Source: Psychrobacter sp. FDAARGOS_221 (lineage in GTDB: Bacteria > Pseudomonadota > Gammaproteobacteria > Pseudomonadales > Moraxellaceae). From it: a DNA stretch of 64,000 nt. Both the position numbers and the translations under genes were made by a program. The notes beneath the pieces are model-generated. The model searched no databases, had not been told where the DNA came from, and saw nothing but the letters and a program-made list of their open reading frames with translations. The DNA lies in contig NZ_NWFK02000001.1 in assembly GCF_002313155.2 (NCBI RefSeq), positions 2,170,001-2,234,000 of the forward strand, read 5' to 3'. Numbering within the stretch: position 1 is the stretch's first letter; the number at the start of each line of letters is the position of its first letter. Below, one piece after another: positions 50,166 to 60,889 of this stretch.

Positions 50166-52328
50166 ATGATATATCAAGGTAATCGCATTACGGTATCGAT
50201 GTTAGAAGATGGCATCGCCAATATGCAGTTTAACGCTGAAAATGAAAGCGTTAACAAGTTTGATGCCGAAACCAATCAGCAGTTTACAGAAGCGGTTGCT
50301 GCTCTTGAAAAAGCAGCTGATAGCATTAAAGGTCTTGTTGTGACCTCAGGCAAGGGCGTGTTTATCGCTGGTGCTGACATCACAGAATTCGTTGGTCACT
50401 TCCGTAAAGAAGAAACTGAAATCAGAGACTGGATCGTTGAAATTAACGGTGTATTCAACCGTTTTGAAGACCTACCATTCCCTAAAGTTGCGGCTATCAA
50501 TGGCGCAGCACTAGGCGGTGGTTGTGAAATGACTCTAGTTTGTGAATACCGTGTGATGGGCGAAAAAGCGCAAATCGGTCTTCCAGAAACTCAGCTAGGT
50601 ATCTTCCCAGGCTTCGGTGGTAGTGTTCGTACGCCACGTGTTATCGGTATTGACAACGCATTAGAGCTTATTGCAACCGGTAAACCACAAAAACCAGCTC
50701 AAGCGCTTAAATTAGGCTTGGTTGATGCGGTTGTTGCACAAGATGACCTACAAGCAGCCGCTGTTGATCTAGTCAAAAAAGCCATTGCTGGCGATTTAGA
50801 TTGGCAAGCCAAGCGTGAAGAGAAGCTACAGCCTGTTAAATTAAATCAATTAGAGCAAGCGATGGCGTTCAACAGTGCCAAAGGCGCTATCTTCGCTAAA
50901 GCCAATCCTAAACAGTATCCAGCCGTTGCTATTGCGATTCAAGCGATTGAAAAGCATGTAAACATGGGTCGCGATGAAGCGATTAAAGTAGAAGCAGCAC
51001 ACTTTGCTAAAGCAGCGAAAACACCACAAGCTGAAAGCTTAGTGGGTCTGTTCTTAAACGATCAAACCGTTAAGAAACTAGCTAAACAGCACAGCAAACA
51101 AGCGCACGACATCGATGAAGCAGCGGTACTTGGCGCTGGTATCATGGGTGGCGGTATTGCTTATCAAGCGGCTTCAAAAGGCCTGCCAATTATCATGAAA
51201 GACATCAAGTCTGAGCAATTAGACTTGGGTATGGGCGAAGCCAGCAAGCTATTAGGTAAGCAAGTTGAGCGTAAGAGAATGACTCCAGCTCAAATGGGTG
51301 AAACGCTAAGCCGCATCCGTCCTACTTTAAACTATGGCGACTTTGGTGAAACGGATATCGTTATCGAAGCCGTTGTTGAAAATCCAAAAGTAAAACACGC
51401 TGTATTAAAAGAAGTAGAAGGCCTAGTAAAAGAAAACGCTATCTTGGCATCTAACACTTCAACCATCTCTATCACTCATCTAGCGACTGTGCTTGAGCGT
51501 CCAGAGAACTTCGTGGGTATGCACTTCTTCAACCCAGTACACCGCATGCCATTAGTTGAAGTTATCCGTGGTGAGAAATCATCAGAAGAAGCAATTGCAA
51601 CCACTGTTGCGCTAGCTCAGCGTATGGGTAAAGTGCCTGTTGTTGTAAACGACTGCCCAGGTTTCTTAGTAAACCGCGTATTGTTCCCATACTTCGGCGC
51701 GTTTGATCTTCTATTAAAACAAGGCGCTGACTTTGTTCATGTTGACAAAGTAATGGAAAAATTCGGCTGGCCTATGGGTCCTGCCTATTTAATCGACGTG
51801 GTTGGTCTAGACACTGGCGTACACGGCGCAGAAGTAATGGCAGAAGGCTTCCCAGATCGCATGAAGCCAGACTACAAAGGCGCTATCAAGCATCTGTTTG
51901 AAAACAACCGTCTGGGTCAGAAAAATGGCGTTGGCTTCTACAAGTATGAAAAAGACAAGCGTGGCAAGCCTAAGAAAACTGCAGACGACGCCACTTATGA
52001 GCTACTAAAAGCGACCACTGATGGTGATACTCAACAGTTTGAAGATCAAACCATCATCGATCGTATGATGCTAGCATTCTGTAACGAGACTGTTCGCTGC
52101 TTAGAAGACGAAATTGTAGCCACTCCAGCAGAAGCGGATATGGCGATGATTATGGGGGTTGGCTTCCCTCCATTCCGTGGTGGTCCATGCCGTTACATCG
52201 ACCAAGTTGGCCTTGATAACTACTTAGCGCTATGTGAGAAATATGCTCACCTAGGCAAAGCGTATGAAGCGCCACAGAAAATCCGTGATATGGCAGCGGC
52301 TGGCGAAACGTTTTACCCAAAAGCCTAA
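50166..52328 (+). CDS. fadB: Fatty acid oxidation complex subunit alpha
   Basis: Multifunctional enzyme: enoyl-CoA hydratase/isomerase domain (residues 1-190 with [10 protein letters not shown] and [12 protein letters not shown]) and 3-hydroxyacyl-CoA dehydrogenase (NAD motif [16 protein letters not shown], about 318; catalytic [14 protein letters not shown], about 450). I chose ATG at 50166 with AAGGAGATTTAC; the frame continues upstream to 50079 without one. 720 aa, close to E. coli (729). Paired with fadA. Confidence 0.97.
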   Translation: MIYQGNRITVSMLEDGIANMQFNAENESVNKFDAETNQQFTEAVAALEKAADSIKGLVVTSGKGVFIAGADITEFVGHFRKEETEIRDWIVEINGVFNRFEDLPFPKVAAINGAALGGGCEMTLVCEYRVMGEKAQIGLPETQLGIFPGFGGSVRTPRVIGIDNALELIATGKPQKPAQALKLGLVDAVVAQDDLQAAAVDLVKKAIAGDLDWQAKREEKLQPVKLNQLEQAMAFNSAKGAIFAKANPKQYPAVAIAIQAIEKHVNMGRDEAIKVEAAHFAKAAKTPQAESLVGLFLNDQTVKKLAKQHSKQAHDIDEAAVLGAGIMGGGIAYQAASKGLPIIMKDIKSEQLDLGMGEASKLLGKQVERKRMTPAQMGETLSRIRPTLNYGDFGETDIVIEAVVENPKVKHAVLKEVEGLVKENAILASNTSTISITHLATVLERPENFVGMHFFNPVHRMPLVEVIRGEKSSEEAIATTVALAQRMGKVPVVVNDCPGFLVNRVLFPYFGAFDLLLKQGADFVHVDKVMEKFGWPMGPAYLIDVVGLDTGVHGAEVMAEGFPDRMKPDYKGAIKHLFENNRLGQKNGVGFYKYEKDKRGKPKKTADDATYELLKATTDGDTQQFEDQTIIDRMMLAFCNETVRCLEDEIVATPAEADMAMIMGVGFPPFRGGPCRYIDQVGLDNYLALCEKYAHLGKAYEAPQKIRDMAAAGETFYPKA

Positions 52329-52410
52329 TACGATAAGCTTGGGACGATTAAATAATTAATTAGTCAACTGATGCTGTGATATGCCTTATTCGTGCATGAC
52401 TCAACAATGA

Positions 52411-53631
<1,221 letters not shown>

Positions 53632-53680
53632 TCGCTGATTAGATAAAATATTAAGAGGGTTGCGTTTATCCTCTTATATT

Positions 53681-53720
53681 AAAAAGTGCCTCTAGCTAAT
53701 GGTTAGAGGCACTTTTTTTT
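53681..53720 (+). terminator. Terminator after fadBA
   Basis: Stem AAAAAGTGCCTCT (53681-53693) with AGAGGCACTTTTT (53705-53717), followed by T. Also stands between converging fadA and the CdsA-like gene. Confidence 0.92.
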
Positions 53721-53745
53721 AATTTAAAAATAGACTGGTTATAAG

Positions 53746-54687
53746 TTACAAAAACTGCCAATAAATAAAGGTCATCACTGGCACGCCGATTAATAAGCTG
53801 TCCACTCGATCCAAGATGCCGCCATGCCCAGCAAGCATGGTGCCTGTGTCTTTAATACCATGACGGCGCTTAAAGCTAGACTCAAACAAATCTCCAATAA
53901 TGCCGCTAATGGCCAAGAAATAAGCCATCATAAAGCATTGAATCACTGAAAAAGGCGTTAGCCATAATCCGAGCAAGGTTGCCAATGAGGCAGATAGCAG
54001 GCTGCCAAATAAAGCACCTTCGATGGTTTTATTCGGGCTTAGTGTCGGTGCCAACTTTCGTTTGAAAAATCGCCCACCAAGCCAGCGGCCACACAAATAC
54101 TGTGCAATATCGTTAAATTGACTGGCAAAAATGACAAATAAGAACATGCCTGCCTGCTGACGGACAAGCGTAAGGTGCGCCAAAGCCATCAGGCTGATAA
54201 TCAGATAAATAAAGGCCACACACAGTCCAGTGTCAACCCAGGTCACACGTTGCCACCAGTTTGCCAAACGTTTGCTGCGATTTAGTTTTTGCGCTGTACT
54301 GCTTGAATGAATGCTGTTGTTTGAATGAATACGGCTGCTTGATTGAGCAGGGGCAGGCTGTACATTGAGACTTTCAAGCTTTTCGACAAAGGCGACTTTA
54401 CTTTTTGAGCGCCATAATCTGGATATTTCGAATAATCCACGTACCCCAATAATAGCGAGTAGCAGATCAATCGCCCACCAATAAGGTCTGTGGCTACCAT
54501 CGGTATCGGTTATTCCAGATAAATAAAAGCATAAGAATAAGGCAAACAACATCCATAGCCAAGAACGGACAATTAGATAGATTTTAGGCAGTTTTTGGCG
54601 GTTGTTGGGTAGGGCTAACAGTATCCAGACGATAAGATTTATCGTTAAAATACTGAGCATGAAGAGGGTGTTGGGAGTCCATGTCAT
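53746..54687 (-). CDS. CDP-diacylglycerol synthase family (CdsA-like) membrane enzyme
   Basis: Makes CDP-diacylglycerol from phosphatidate and CTP in the inner membrane. The 313-aa protein has about eight hydrophobic segments and the family signature at the C-terminus: SSFKRRHGIKDTGTM then GHGGILDRVDSLL. The middle has a Ser/Asn-rich insertion near residue 115-140. As many bacteria have a second CdsA paralog, I leave out the symbol. Confidence 0.82.
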   Translation of the reverse strand: MTWTPNTLFMLSILTINLIVWILLALPNNRQKLPKIYLIVRSWLWMLFALFLCFYLSGITDTDGSHRPYWWAIDLLLAIIGVRGLFEISRLWRSKSKVAFVEKLESLNVQPAPAQSSSRIHSNNSIHSSSTAQKLNRSKRLANWWQRVTWVDTGLCVAFIYLIISLMALAHLTLVRQQAGMFLFVIFASQFNDIAQYLCGRWLGGRFFKRKLAPTLSPNKTIEGALFGSLLSASLATLLGLWLTPFSVIQCFMMAYFLAISGIIGDLFESSFKRRHGIKDTGTMLAGHGGILDRVDSLLIGVPVMTFIYWQFL

Positions 54688-54734
54688 CAGTTGATCTCAA
54701 TTAGTTTTGGTGCAGATAAGCCTAGTATAACTAA

Positions 54735-54769
54735 AATATTTGACCCTATGCGCTTTATGTGAATTAATA
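54735..54769 (+). promoter_or_regulatory. Promoter-like block, copy A
   Basis: Contains TTGACC (54740-54745), an 18-bp spacer and TTAATA (54764-54769). Agrees with the block at 56487-56521 at 29 of 35 positions without gaps. Lies 115 bp before the unknown membrane-protein gene. Confidence 0.6.
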
Positions 54770-54883
54770 GAAAAGATGCTTAAGTAGAAACGATGCCATG
54801 CTAGGTTAAATTATTTAGGCTGTATCATTTATTAAAGTAGACTTATTTAGATTCTTTTTCCTATCAAGGTTATTGGGCGTTAG

Positions 54884-55975
54884 ATGCATAATAAAAATAA
54901 CAGACGAACCAAAAAGCCTAACAAACATAAAATACTATCTTTTAAGCAAAGGATATTAAATTCTTTAAGACCTAATAAAAGAGCAGAATCGAAGAAAAAT
55001 GACAACAACAAAAGTCAAAAAAGTAGGCTTAAATCAACGAAATCCAATAAAAAATATCCTGAAAAAGTACGGGACCAATCGGCATTCATCATAAAGCTAA
55101 CGACTGTTTTTATTCCTTATGTGCTTGTTGGCATTGTCTCTATTACGCTATGTATTTTATGTCGATATTTATTTGATATTAGGTGGGATGTTTTAGACAT
55201 AAGCGAGCTTTGGTGGGACTTCATAATCCCTATTGTTATCACAACTGCACTTCTAGTCATATTGTTACGCCCTAGATATACCTTTTTAAAAATAGGCTCA
55301 GCAAGCAATAGTGCCACTATCATCTTTGTCATCATGATCATAAGTATCATACTGCCAGCCATGATGGGGCAAGCTTATCTATTAGATAGAATGACTAATA
55401 TTGTTAATGTTCAGACGATAGGTGAAGTAGCTCAATACCCTGATGAGACTCATTTTAAGGTTAATGCTGATCAGCAGGTCGATCCAAAACAATTCTCATA
55501 TATTGTAAATTATAGAGAAACTAAATCGCGCTATGATTTTTTCAAAAAAGATTACGAAATGACTTTATTTGTCGTCGCTCCTTTTAAGGAAGCAACAAAT
55601 ATTTGGCTGACTGGTTTTTATGATAGAAGTATCAGCTACTCTCTTAGCGAGCAGCAACAGCTAGATGAGGCGAATGCGTTTTTTAGACAGTCTAAAGCGG
55701 ATTTTTTTAAGCATAACAACCAAAATGTTAAGTTTTATAAAAAGCAGGAAAATATCAGTAGCAGTTCTCAATCTGTCTATATGAAAGCAATCAAAAGTAG
55801 CTCAGTGCCAATAACGACCAAACCTATATTGTTAAAGCCATATTATATTTCACAGCAGGAACTAATGGCTAACACGCTTCGCAGTTTTTTCTATCTCTAT
55901 TTTATTGGTTTAGCTATGACTGCTTTGATTGTTTTTTCAGCAAAAATTGATATTAATTATGATGTTTCTCATTAG
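54884..55975 (+). CDS. Membrane protein of unknown function, Lys/Asn-rich N-terminus
   Basis: Not recognised. 363 aa. Residues 1-65 are extremely rich in Lys, Asn, Ser and Arg. Four hydrophobic segments follow at about 70-95, 108-128, 138-165 and 335-352. Between the third and fourth is a hydrophilic domain of about 165 residues (170-335) with many aromatic and Gln residues, presumably periplasmic. The codon use is visibly more AT-rich than its neighbours, which fits acquired DNA or weak expression. No clear ribosome site (GTTAG before ATG). The duplicated promoter-like blocks at 54735 and 56487 flank it and the next broken gene. Confidence 0.68.
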   Translation: MHNKNNRRTKKPNKHKILSFKQRILNSLRPNKRAESKKNDNNKSQKSRLKSTKSNKKYPEKVRDQSAFIIKLTTVFIPYVLVGIVSITLCILCRYLFDIRWDVLDISELWWDFIIPIVITTALLVILLRPRYTFLKIGSASNSATIIFVIMIISIILPAMMGQAYLLDRMTNIVNVQTIGEVAQYPDETHFKVNADQQVDPKQFSYIVNYRETKSRYDFFKKDYEMTLFVVAPFKEATNIWLTGFYDRSISYSLSEQQQLDEANAFFRQSKADFFKHNNQNVKFYKKQENISSSSQSVYMKAIKSSSVPITTKPILLKPYYISQQELMANTLRSFFYLYFIGLAMTALIVFSAKIDINYDVSH

Positions 55976-56070
55976 AATGATGTAAGTGTATCGTTGTTAT
56001 AACAACGAAAAGCTTTCATCTTTTAGATTATCAATCATTGTATTGTGCTAGAAAATATCAAGGTATACCG

Positions 56071-56475
56071 ATGATTCCAAAACATAACACCACTCTAAAA
56101 GTTGCACTAATATCTGTAATTGGCTTGAGCGTAGCGCTATTTGTACACAGCAAAGTGTCGACAACACAAGCAAATGATAATAACAGTGAGTTTGTTGAAA
56201 AGTCGTCGCTTATGCCGCCATAGGTATTAACCGGTAACGTAAATAAGACGTTAGAAGAGTTTAGCTTTACTGCAGACAACGGTGAGGTCTATCATATCGC
56301 TGACCCAGGTCATTTGTTAGATAAGTTAGCCAAAGATAGCGGCAGAACGCACTCTCTTTATGAGTTAAAGGATGTGCGTATTAAAGCAATGATAAGTCAG
56401 ACTGGTAACTATGGACATATGGGTTACTATCAGTATCAGCTAACCGTAACCGATGTTTTAGATAGCAAAGTGTAA
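56071..56475 (+). pseudogene. Small exported-protein gene with an in-frame amber stop
   Basis: The frame from ATG 56071 (AAGGTATACCG before it) runs 50 codons with a signal or anchor segment (residues 9-25), reaches TAG at 56221-56223, then continues with no further stop for 83 codons to TAA at 56473. The second part reads like a real protein: FTADNGEVYHIADPGHLLDKLA and YGHMGYYQYQLTVTDVL. So a single nonsense change appears to have broken a gene of about 134 aa. Function unknown. Readthrough at the TAG or a sequencing error are alternatives. Confidence 0.75.
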
Positions 56476-56486
56476 GAGGTGGTAAG

Positions 56487-56521
56487 AATATTTGACCACA
56501 CCCACTTTATGTGACTTAATA
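56487..56521 (+). promoter_or_regulatory. Promoter-like block, copy B
   Basis: TTGACC (56492-56497), 18-bp spacer, TTAATA (56516-56521). 48 bp before the isochorismatase-like gene. Near copy of 54735-54769. Confidence 0.6.
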
Positions 56522-56568
56522 AGGATAAGATATTTATCTAGTTTTATAACCGACACAAGGAGTGTGTT

Positions 56569-57147
56569 ATGTCAAAGACCATCACTACAGACAAAACGTA
56601 TCGCATCATGCGAGATAATGCGCAAGCAATGGTTATTGATGTGCAACAAAAGCTTGCACCGCATATCTATCGTAATGACGAAATCATTAAAAAAACAACC
56701 ACTTTAATCCAAGGCTTACAGCTATTGGGCGTGCCTATTGTGCTAAATGAGCAATACAAGAAGGGTTTGGGCGAAACCGTTTCTGAAGTCATGGACGTAT
56801 TAGATACCAGCAAAGCCAAAGTCATTGAAAAGGTGACCTTTAGTGCCTGTGATAACGATGAGGTATGGAACCATATTGCGCAGCAAAACCGCACCTCGGT
56901 CATCGTCTGCGGCATCGAAACCCATGTGTGCGTGATGCAGACCGTGCTTGATTTGCTCGATAACGGCATGCAGCCGGTGGTCATTGCTGATGCCACTGGA
57001 TCACGCAGTGCTTATGATCGTCGTCAAGCCATTCGCCGAATGCGCCGAGCTGGGGCGGTTATTACGACCACAGAGGCGATATTGTTTGAGCTGTGTCGAT
57101 CAAGTAAAGACCCAGCGTTTAAGGCGATTAGTCAGTTGATTAAATAA
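56569..57147 (+). CDS. Isochorismatase-family cysteine hydrolase
   Basis: Protein of 192 aa. The catalytic triad fits Asp24 (MVIDVQ), Lys88 (IEKVTFSAC) and Cys121 (GIETHVCVMQT, with the family's preceding cis-peptide GIE). Related proteins hydrolyse isochorismate, nicotinamide or other amides; with no siderophore genes nearby an isochorismatase role in siderophore synthesis is unlikely. AAGGAGTGTGTT precedes the ATG. Confidence 0.87.
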   Translation: MSKTITTDKTYRIMRDNAQAMVIDVQQKLAPHIYRNDEIIKKTTTLIQGLQLLGVPIVLNEQYKKGLGETVSEVMDVLDTSKAKVIEKVTFSACDNDEVWNHIAQQNRTSVIVCGIETHVCVMQTVLDLLDNGMQPVVIADATGSRSAYDRRQAIRRMRRAGAVITTTEAILFELCRSSKDPAFKAISQLIK

Positions 57148-57224
57148 AACCAACCTGCTCAACCCATTAAACACAATCAACCACAGCTCATTTTTAAAGT
57201 TAATTTTCAAAGCTAATGTTGTAG

Positions 57225-57264
57225 AAAGCCGTGATGGATAACATATCCATCACGGCTTTTTTTA
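57225..57264 (+). terminator. Terminator between the hydrolase and MFS genes
   Basis: Perfect 16-bp stem AAAGCCGTGATGGATA (57225-57240) with TATCCATCACGGCTTT (57244-57259), 3-nt loop ACA, T run. Very strong. Confidence 0.95.
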
Positions 57265-57289
57265 AATAGATTGCTTGATAACAGAGCCT

Positions 57290-58603
57290 CTATATCGAGT
57301 TTGTCGGTACCCGATAAGATAACGGTTTGTCACGTATTTTTAGTACCAAAAAGCTGGCCAAAGCCACAGAGATAATCAACACCCAGCCAGACAGTGCCCA
57401 ACTATTGGTCATCACTTTTACTCCTTGCATAGACAATACCATCACCACACCGCCTAAGTTACCCATTAGCATCAGCATGGCAACCGCTTTAGCCGCTTGT
57501 GACGGATGCACCGTGTCTTCTGCAGCAGCAATCAATAATGGATAGCCGGCCAATAGGAAAAAGCCCAACACAAAACTGATAATAAGGGTGGTCGTGCCAG
57601 AGCTTAAAAACAATAAGGGGTAGGTAGCTAAAGCACCTACTAAAGTGGCAATGATCAAAAAAATACGTCGTTTGTGCAGATAGTCGGACAGTAGCGGTAT
57701 AATCAGTGCGCCTAAGATGCCGCCAATGATCAACATGGCCGTAATCACACCTGCAGTTGCTTCATCAATACCACGGGGTTCGAGAATAGGCGCAATCCAG
57801 TTGCTGAGTCCATTAAAGTAGCCCATCGCAATAAATATAGTTAATGAAATCAGCCATAAACGTTTGTTTTTCAATAACGATTCAATCTCGTGTAATGAAA
57901 TGGCGTCATCATGTTTTTGCGGCTTTTCTGCAACTACTAACAAGAAAAAAGCGACTGCAATGGCGGTCAACGCCATATTAAGCATCAGCATCCCGGAGAA
58001 GCCAAACAGCTCTATTAAAGGGGCGGAGGCAAATGCGCCCAAGGCAGTGGCTAAGAACATCACGCCCATAATCACCCCGGTGACGGTTGCCAGCTGTGAT
58101 TTGTCGAACCAGTCTGTAGTGACCTGATTGATGGCATTAGTGATGTAGGGCTGAGCAATAGCAATCAGCAGCTGCCCAGCAAATACAATCCAGTAGCTAT
58201 CAACGCCAAGCCAACGTATCACTGAACCGACAAGCATTAATACAGCGGCATAGCTGACGACCTTTTTGTAGCCGTGGTTATCCAGTATTTTGCCAGAATG
58301 AATGGCGAGTAATACAAACACGATTGGGAATATCAAGGTGAGCAGATTGGCAAAAAATTCATTCACCCCAAAGTGGGCCTGAGTGCTAATAATAATGGTC
58401 GCAAAGCTTAACCACAAAAACTGATTAATGCCTAGTAATAAGGCAAACCCAGCGATAATGAGCCATCTGTTATGGTGTTGTTTACGCGCACCTAATAACG
58501 GGCGCTTGGTTGATGATGCGGGTTGAGTGGTGTGGGGGTTGTCTGCGGTTACGGCAAGATTTTGCGCAGCAGACGGATTTTGGGCAATAGGGCGGTTTGG
58601 CAT
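57290..58603 (-). CDS. Major facilitator superfamily transporter
   Basis: Protein of 437 aa with about 12 hydrophobic segments after a 48-residue hydrophilic N-terminus rich in Ala, Pro and Asn. MFS pattern includes HSGKILDNHGYKKV (loop 2-3, about residue 101-114) and a central cytoplasmic loop near 230 (EKPQKHDDAISLHEI). AAGGAGTCGTCG precedes the ATG. Substrate unknown. Confidence 0.84.
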   Translation of the reverse strand: MPNRPIAQNPSAAQNLAVTADNPHTTQPASSTKRPLLGARKQHHNRWLIIAGFALLLGINQFLWLSFATIIISTQAHFGVNEFFANLLTLIFPIVFVLLAIHSGKILDNHGYKKVVSYAAVLMLVGSVIRWLGVDSYWIVFAGQLLIAIAQPYITNAINQVTTDWFDKSQLATVTGVIMGVMFLATALGAFASAPLIELFGFSGMLMLNMALTAIAVAFFLLVVAEKPQKHDDAISLHEIESLLKNKRLWLISLTIFIAMGYFNGLSNWIAPILEPRGIDEATAGVITAMLIIGGILGALIIPLLSDYLHKRRIFLIIATLVGALATYPLLFLSSGTTTLIISFVLGFFLLAGYPLLIAAAEDTVHPSQAAKAVAMLMLMGNLGGVVMVLSMQGVKVMTNSWALSGWVLIISVALASFLVLKIRDKPLSYRVPTNSI

Positions 58604-58731
58604 CGACGACTCCTTGTCTGATTGATAGCCATGCCATTAGTATGAGCCTGAATAACCGTTAAAACAACTGTTAAGTGAATCAACTAAGTCAGTCAAATGA
58701 AATCTAACTGCTTTACTAGATTAACGCATTT

Positions 58732-59310
58732 CTAGCGTTGGCGTAAGGCGTTTTCGACCGCACGCAATAGCTGATTTTGCTTATTGATATAGCGCGAGTT
58801 ATTGGGTGAGACACTTTGCTTGTCCTCATCTAGCCACTGAATCATCGAGCCGTTATAAAAATAGTATCTGTTTTCTGCTATCTTCGATTTTTTGATATCA
58901 AACGCTTCCATTCCCAGGGATGGAGTATCAAAACTTATCGGCGCGTTGTAACGCACTGTTTGTTCAAATACAAAATATAAGTCATTATTTGCAAAATAAT
59001 ATTGCAGGCTGTATTTGCCGGTTTCCCCATAGTAGATTTCTTCAATCAGTCTGATCTGATTTTGATCGGTATAAAACTTAATCACCCCACCTTCGGTGCT
59101 ATGACCATGATTATCAATATTTGTCAGTTGATAGCTGCCAAGGTTGTTATTGACCTCAGCATAGATTTGCCTAATATACTGCTTTTGCTGCGCTAAGCTG
59201 TTTAATTTAACAGGCTGATGCAATGCCGGTTGGTAGGGTTTAGCATGAGCGATATGGGTTAAAGGCAACAGGCCAATCAATAGGCTTAACATAAGTGAGT
59301 TGTTTGTCAT
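58732..59310 (-). CDS. Secreted protein of unknown function
   Basis: Not recognised. 192 aa, signal peptide 1-23 (cleavage after AHA). The mature part begins with a helical segment (LAQQKQYIRQIYAEVNNNL) and is then rich in beta-like stretches with Tyr and Phe (GKYSLQYYFANNDLYFVFEQ). No Cys. AGGATAATCGGTC precedes the ATG. Alone between terminator-less spacers. Confidence 0.75.
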   Translation of the reverse strand: MTNNSLMLSLLIGLLPLTHIAHAKPYQPALHQPVKLNSLAQQKQYIRQIYAEVNNNLGSYQLTNIDNHGHSTEGGVIKFYTDQNQIRLIEEIYYGETGKYSLQYYFANNDLYFVFEQTVRYNAPISFDTPSLGMEAFDIKKSKIAENRYYFYNGSMIQWLDEDKQSVSPNNSRYINKQNQLLRAVENALRQR

Positions 59311-59471
59311 GACCGATTATCCTATCTTGTCGTAGTCTTATTTTGTTATAAATAATAATGAGCGTATCCTAAGCGTATTCTGGTACTTTTATAATAATCA
59401 ATTTAAATTGAAACCTGTTCCTTTTAAAGCAGGATTCCCTGCAAAGAAAAATTGTGTAATGAGAAAAACTT

Positions 59472-60095
59472 ATGCCAATCACCAACAACCTTAAGCCATT
59501 AACAAACGACAAAAACATCAGCATTGAAGATGTGACTCACTTTTTATTGGAGCTAGATGCCTTGAAGCGTGTCAGTCGCCGCAGTTATGTGCCTCAGACC
59601 ACAAGGCTTGAGAACTCAGCCGAGCATTCATGGCATTTGGCAATGGCGTGTTGGTCTATTGCTGAGCTGTTTGAGCTGGATGTCAATCATGAAAAATTGC
59701 TTAAACTTGCTTTGGTGCATGATTTGGGCGAGATAGACGCTGGTGATACCTTTTTGTATGCACAAGGTCGTAGTGATGCTCATATTGAGGAGCGTCAAGG
59801 TATTGAGCGTCTGCAATCAGAGCCAGGCAACGGTATTAGTAATCTCGTTGAAGTGTGGGATGAGCAGGAAACGGGCAGCAGCCGTGAGACTCAATTATTA
59901 AAAGTGGTTGATCGTATTTTACCTTTTATATTAAACATGAATACTGGCGGTAAAACCTGGAGTGATCATGGCGTTAAGCGCTCACAAGTGGCTGGCATGC
60001 ACGCCTTTATCGCAGACAGTTTTCCCTCTATCCATGATTGGGTCGCTAAACAAATAGACTATGCCACGCAGCAAGGCTGGTTAATTGATGAGTAA
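59472..60095 (+). CDS. HD-domain hydrolase (YfbR/HDDC2-like)
   Basis: Protein of 207 aa. The metal-binding HD motifs are present: His in AEHSWHLAMACW (about residue 53) and HDLGEIDAGDT (about 89-99), and Asp in VVDRILP (about 143). This arrangement is that of 5'-deoxynucleotidase-like HD proteins acting on nucleoside monophosphates. Substrate not proven. Weak ribosome site. Confidence 0.8.
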   Translation: MPITNNLKPLTNDKNISIEDVTHFLLELDALKRVSRRSYVPQTTRLENSAEHSWHLAMACWSIAELFELDVNHEKLLKLALVHDLGEIDAGDTFLYAQGRSDAHIEERQGIERLQSEPGNGISNLVEVWDEQETGSSRETQLLKVVDRILPFILNMNTGGKTWSDHGVKRSQVAGMHAFIADSFPSIHDWVAKQIDYATQQGWLIDE

Positions 60096-60156
60096 TAAAG
60101 AGTGGCGAAACGAACTTTCCTATTAAAGCGATTATGGTTATAGGTAAATCGAAAGC

Positions 60157-60780
60157 TTACCAAACTATTTCGATGGGTGTGCCTACTTTAACCGCACTCA
60201 TGATTTCGTCCATTTCTGCATTGGTCACCGCCATACAGCCGTCTGTCCAATTGCGCTTTTGCATCACACCAGCTAGGTACTCGTAGCCATTCATCTGACC
60301 ATGAATCATGATGGCGCCGCCAGGTGAGACTCCCTTTGCTTCAGCACTGGCAATGTCTGCTTCATTAGGATAGCTGACATGGATAGAGCGATAGGCGATC
60401 GAGTTCTCATTTTTATAATCTAAAATATACTCACCTTCTGGTGTACGCTCATCGCCTTCTTGCTGTTTGTGACCTTTTGGTGCGTCACCAAGCGCAATGT
60501 GATAGCTTTTGACTACTTTGTAATCTTGCAACAGATACAGTGTCTGTGAAGACTTATCGACATAGACCCTATCGATGTTGGCTTGCTCTAGCGTTAATGG
60601 AGAGGGCGGGAAGTAGGTGTCATGGTCATCGTTGCTACTACTTTGGCGAGAGAGCTGGTCGTAATACTGTTGCATCTCGTTACGGTCATTAGGAGGATCA
60701 GCTATGATGATGAACACAGCGAGCGCGAATACCATTAGGAATACAGTTTTTAGTAAGCCGGTCTTTTTTTGCGACATCAT
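60157..60780 (-). CDS. L,D-transpeptidase (YkuD family)
   Basis: Protein of 207 aa with a membrane anchor at residues 10-27 and a YkuD domain (about 70-207). Active-site region is IMIHGQMNGYEYLAG followed by WTDGCMAVTNAEM, with catalytic Cys in DGC (the usual motif has HGC or S/T-x-GC). Forms or modifies 3-3 peptidoglycan cross-links or links proteins in the periplasm. Its Shine-Dalgarno sits in a strong hairpin at 60782-60818. Follows psd by 109 bp on the same strand. Confidence 0.85.
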   Translation of the reverse strand: MMSQKKTGLLKTVFLMVFALAVFIIIADPPNDRNEMQQYYDQLSRQSSSNDDHDTYFPPSPLTLEQANIDRVYVDKSSQTLYLLQDYKVVKSYHIALGDAPKGHKQQEGDERTPEGEYILDYKNENSIAYRSIHVSYPNEADIASAEAKGVSPGGAIMIHGQMNGYEYLAGVMQKRNWTDGCMAVTNAEMDEIMSAVKVGTPIEIVW

Positions 60781-60781
60781 C

Positions 60782-60818
60782 CGTTATCCTGTCTTATAAA
60801 GTATAAAACAGGATAACG
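60782..60818 (-). promoter_or_regulatory. Hairpin sequestering the L,D-transpeptidase ribosome binding site
   Basis: CGTTATCCTGT (60782-60792) and ACAGGATAACG (60808-60818) pair perfectly for 11 bp, then after one mismatch 5 more pairs (TTATA/TATAA) with a 3-nt loop. On the minus-strand mRNA the 3' arm carries AGGA, 6 nt before the ATG at 60780. There is no T run, so it is not a terminator. Confidence 0.75.
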
Positions 60819-60889
60819 CTCTGATATGTAAGGCTGGCGTAGAAAGTGTGGATTTTGGATGAAGAGATTTTACATTAAGGGTTATTACC

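Noticed and set aside
56569-57147. Siderophore isochorismatase (EntB-like)
   Set aside because: No carrier domain and no siderophore genes nearby; only the cysteine hydrolase family can be claimed.
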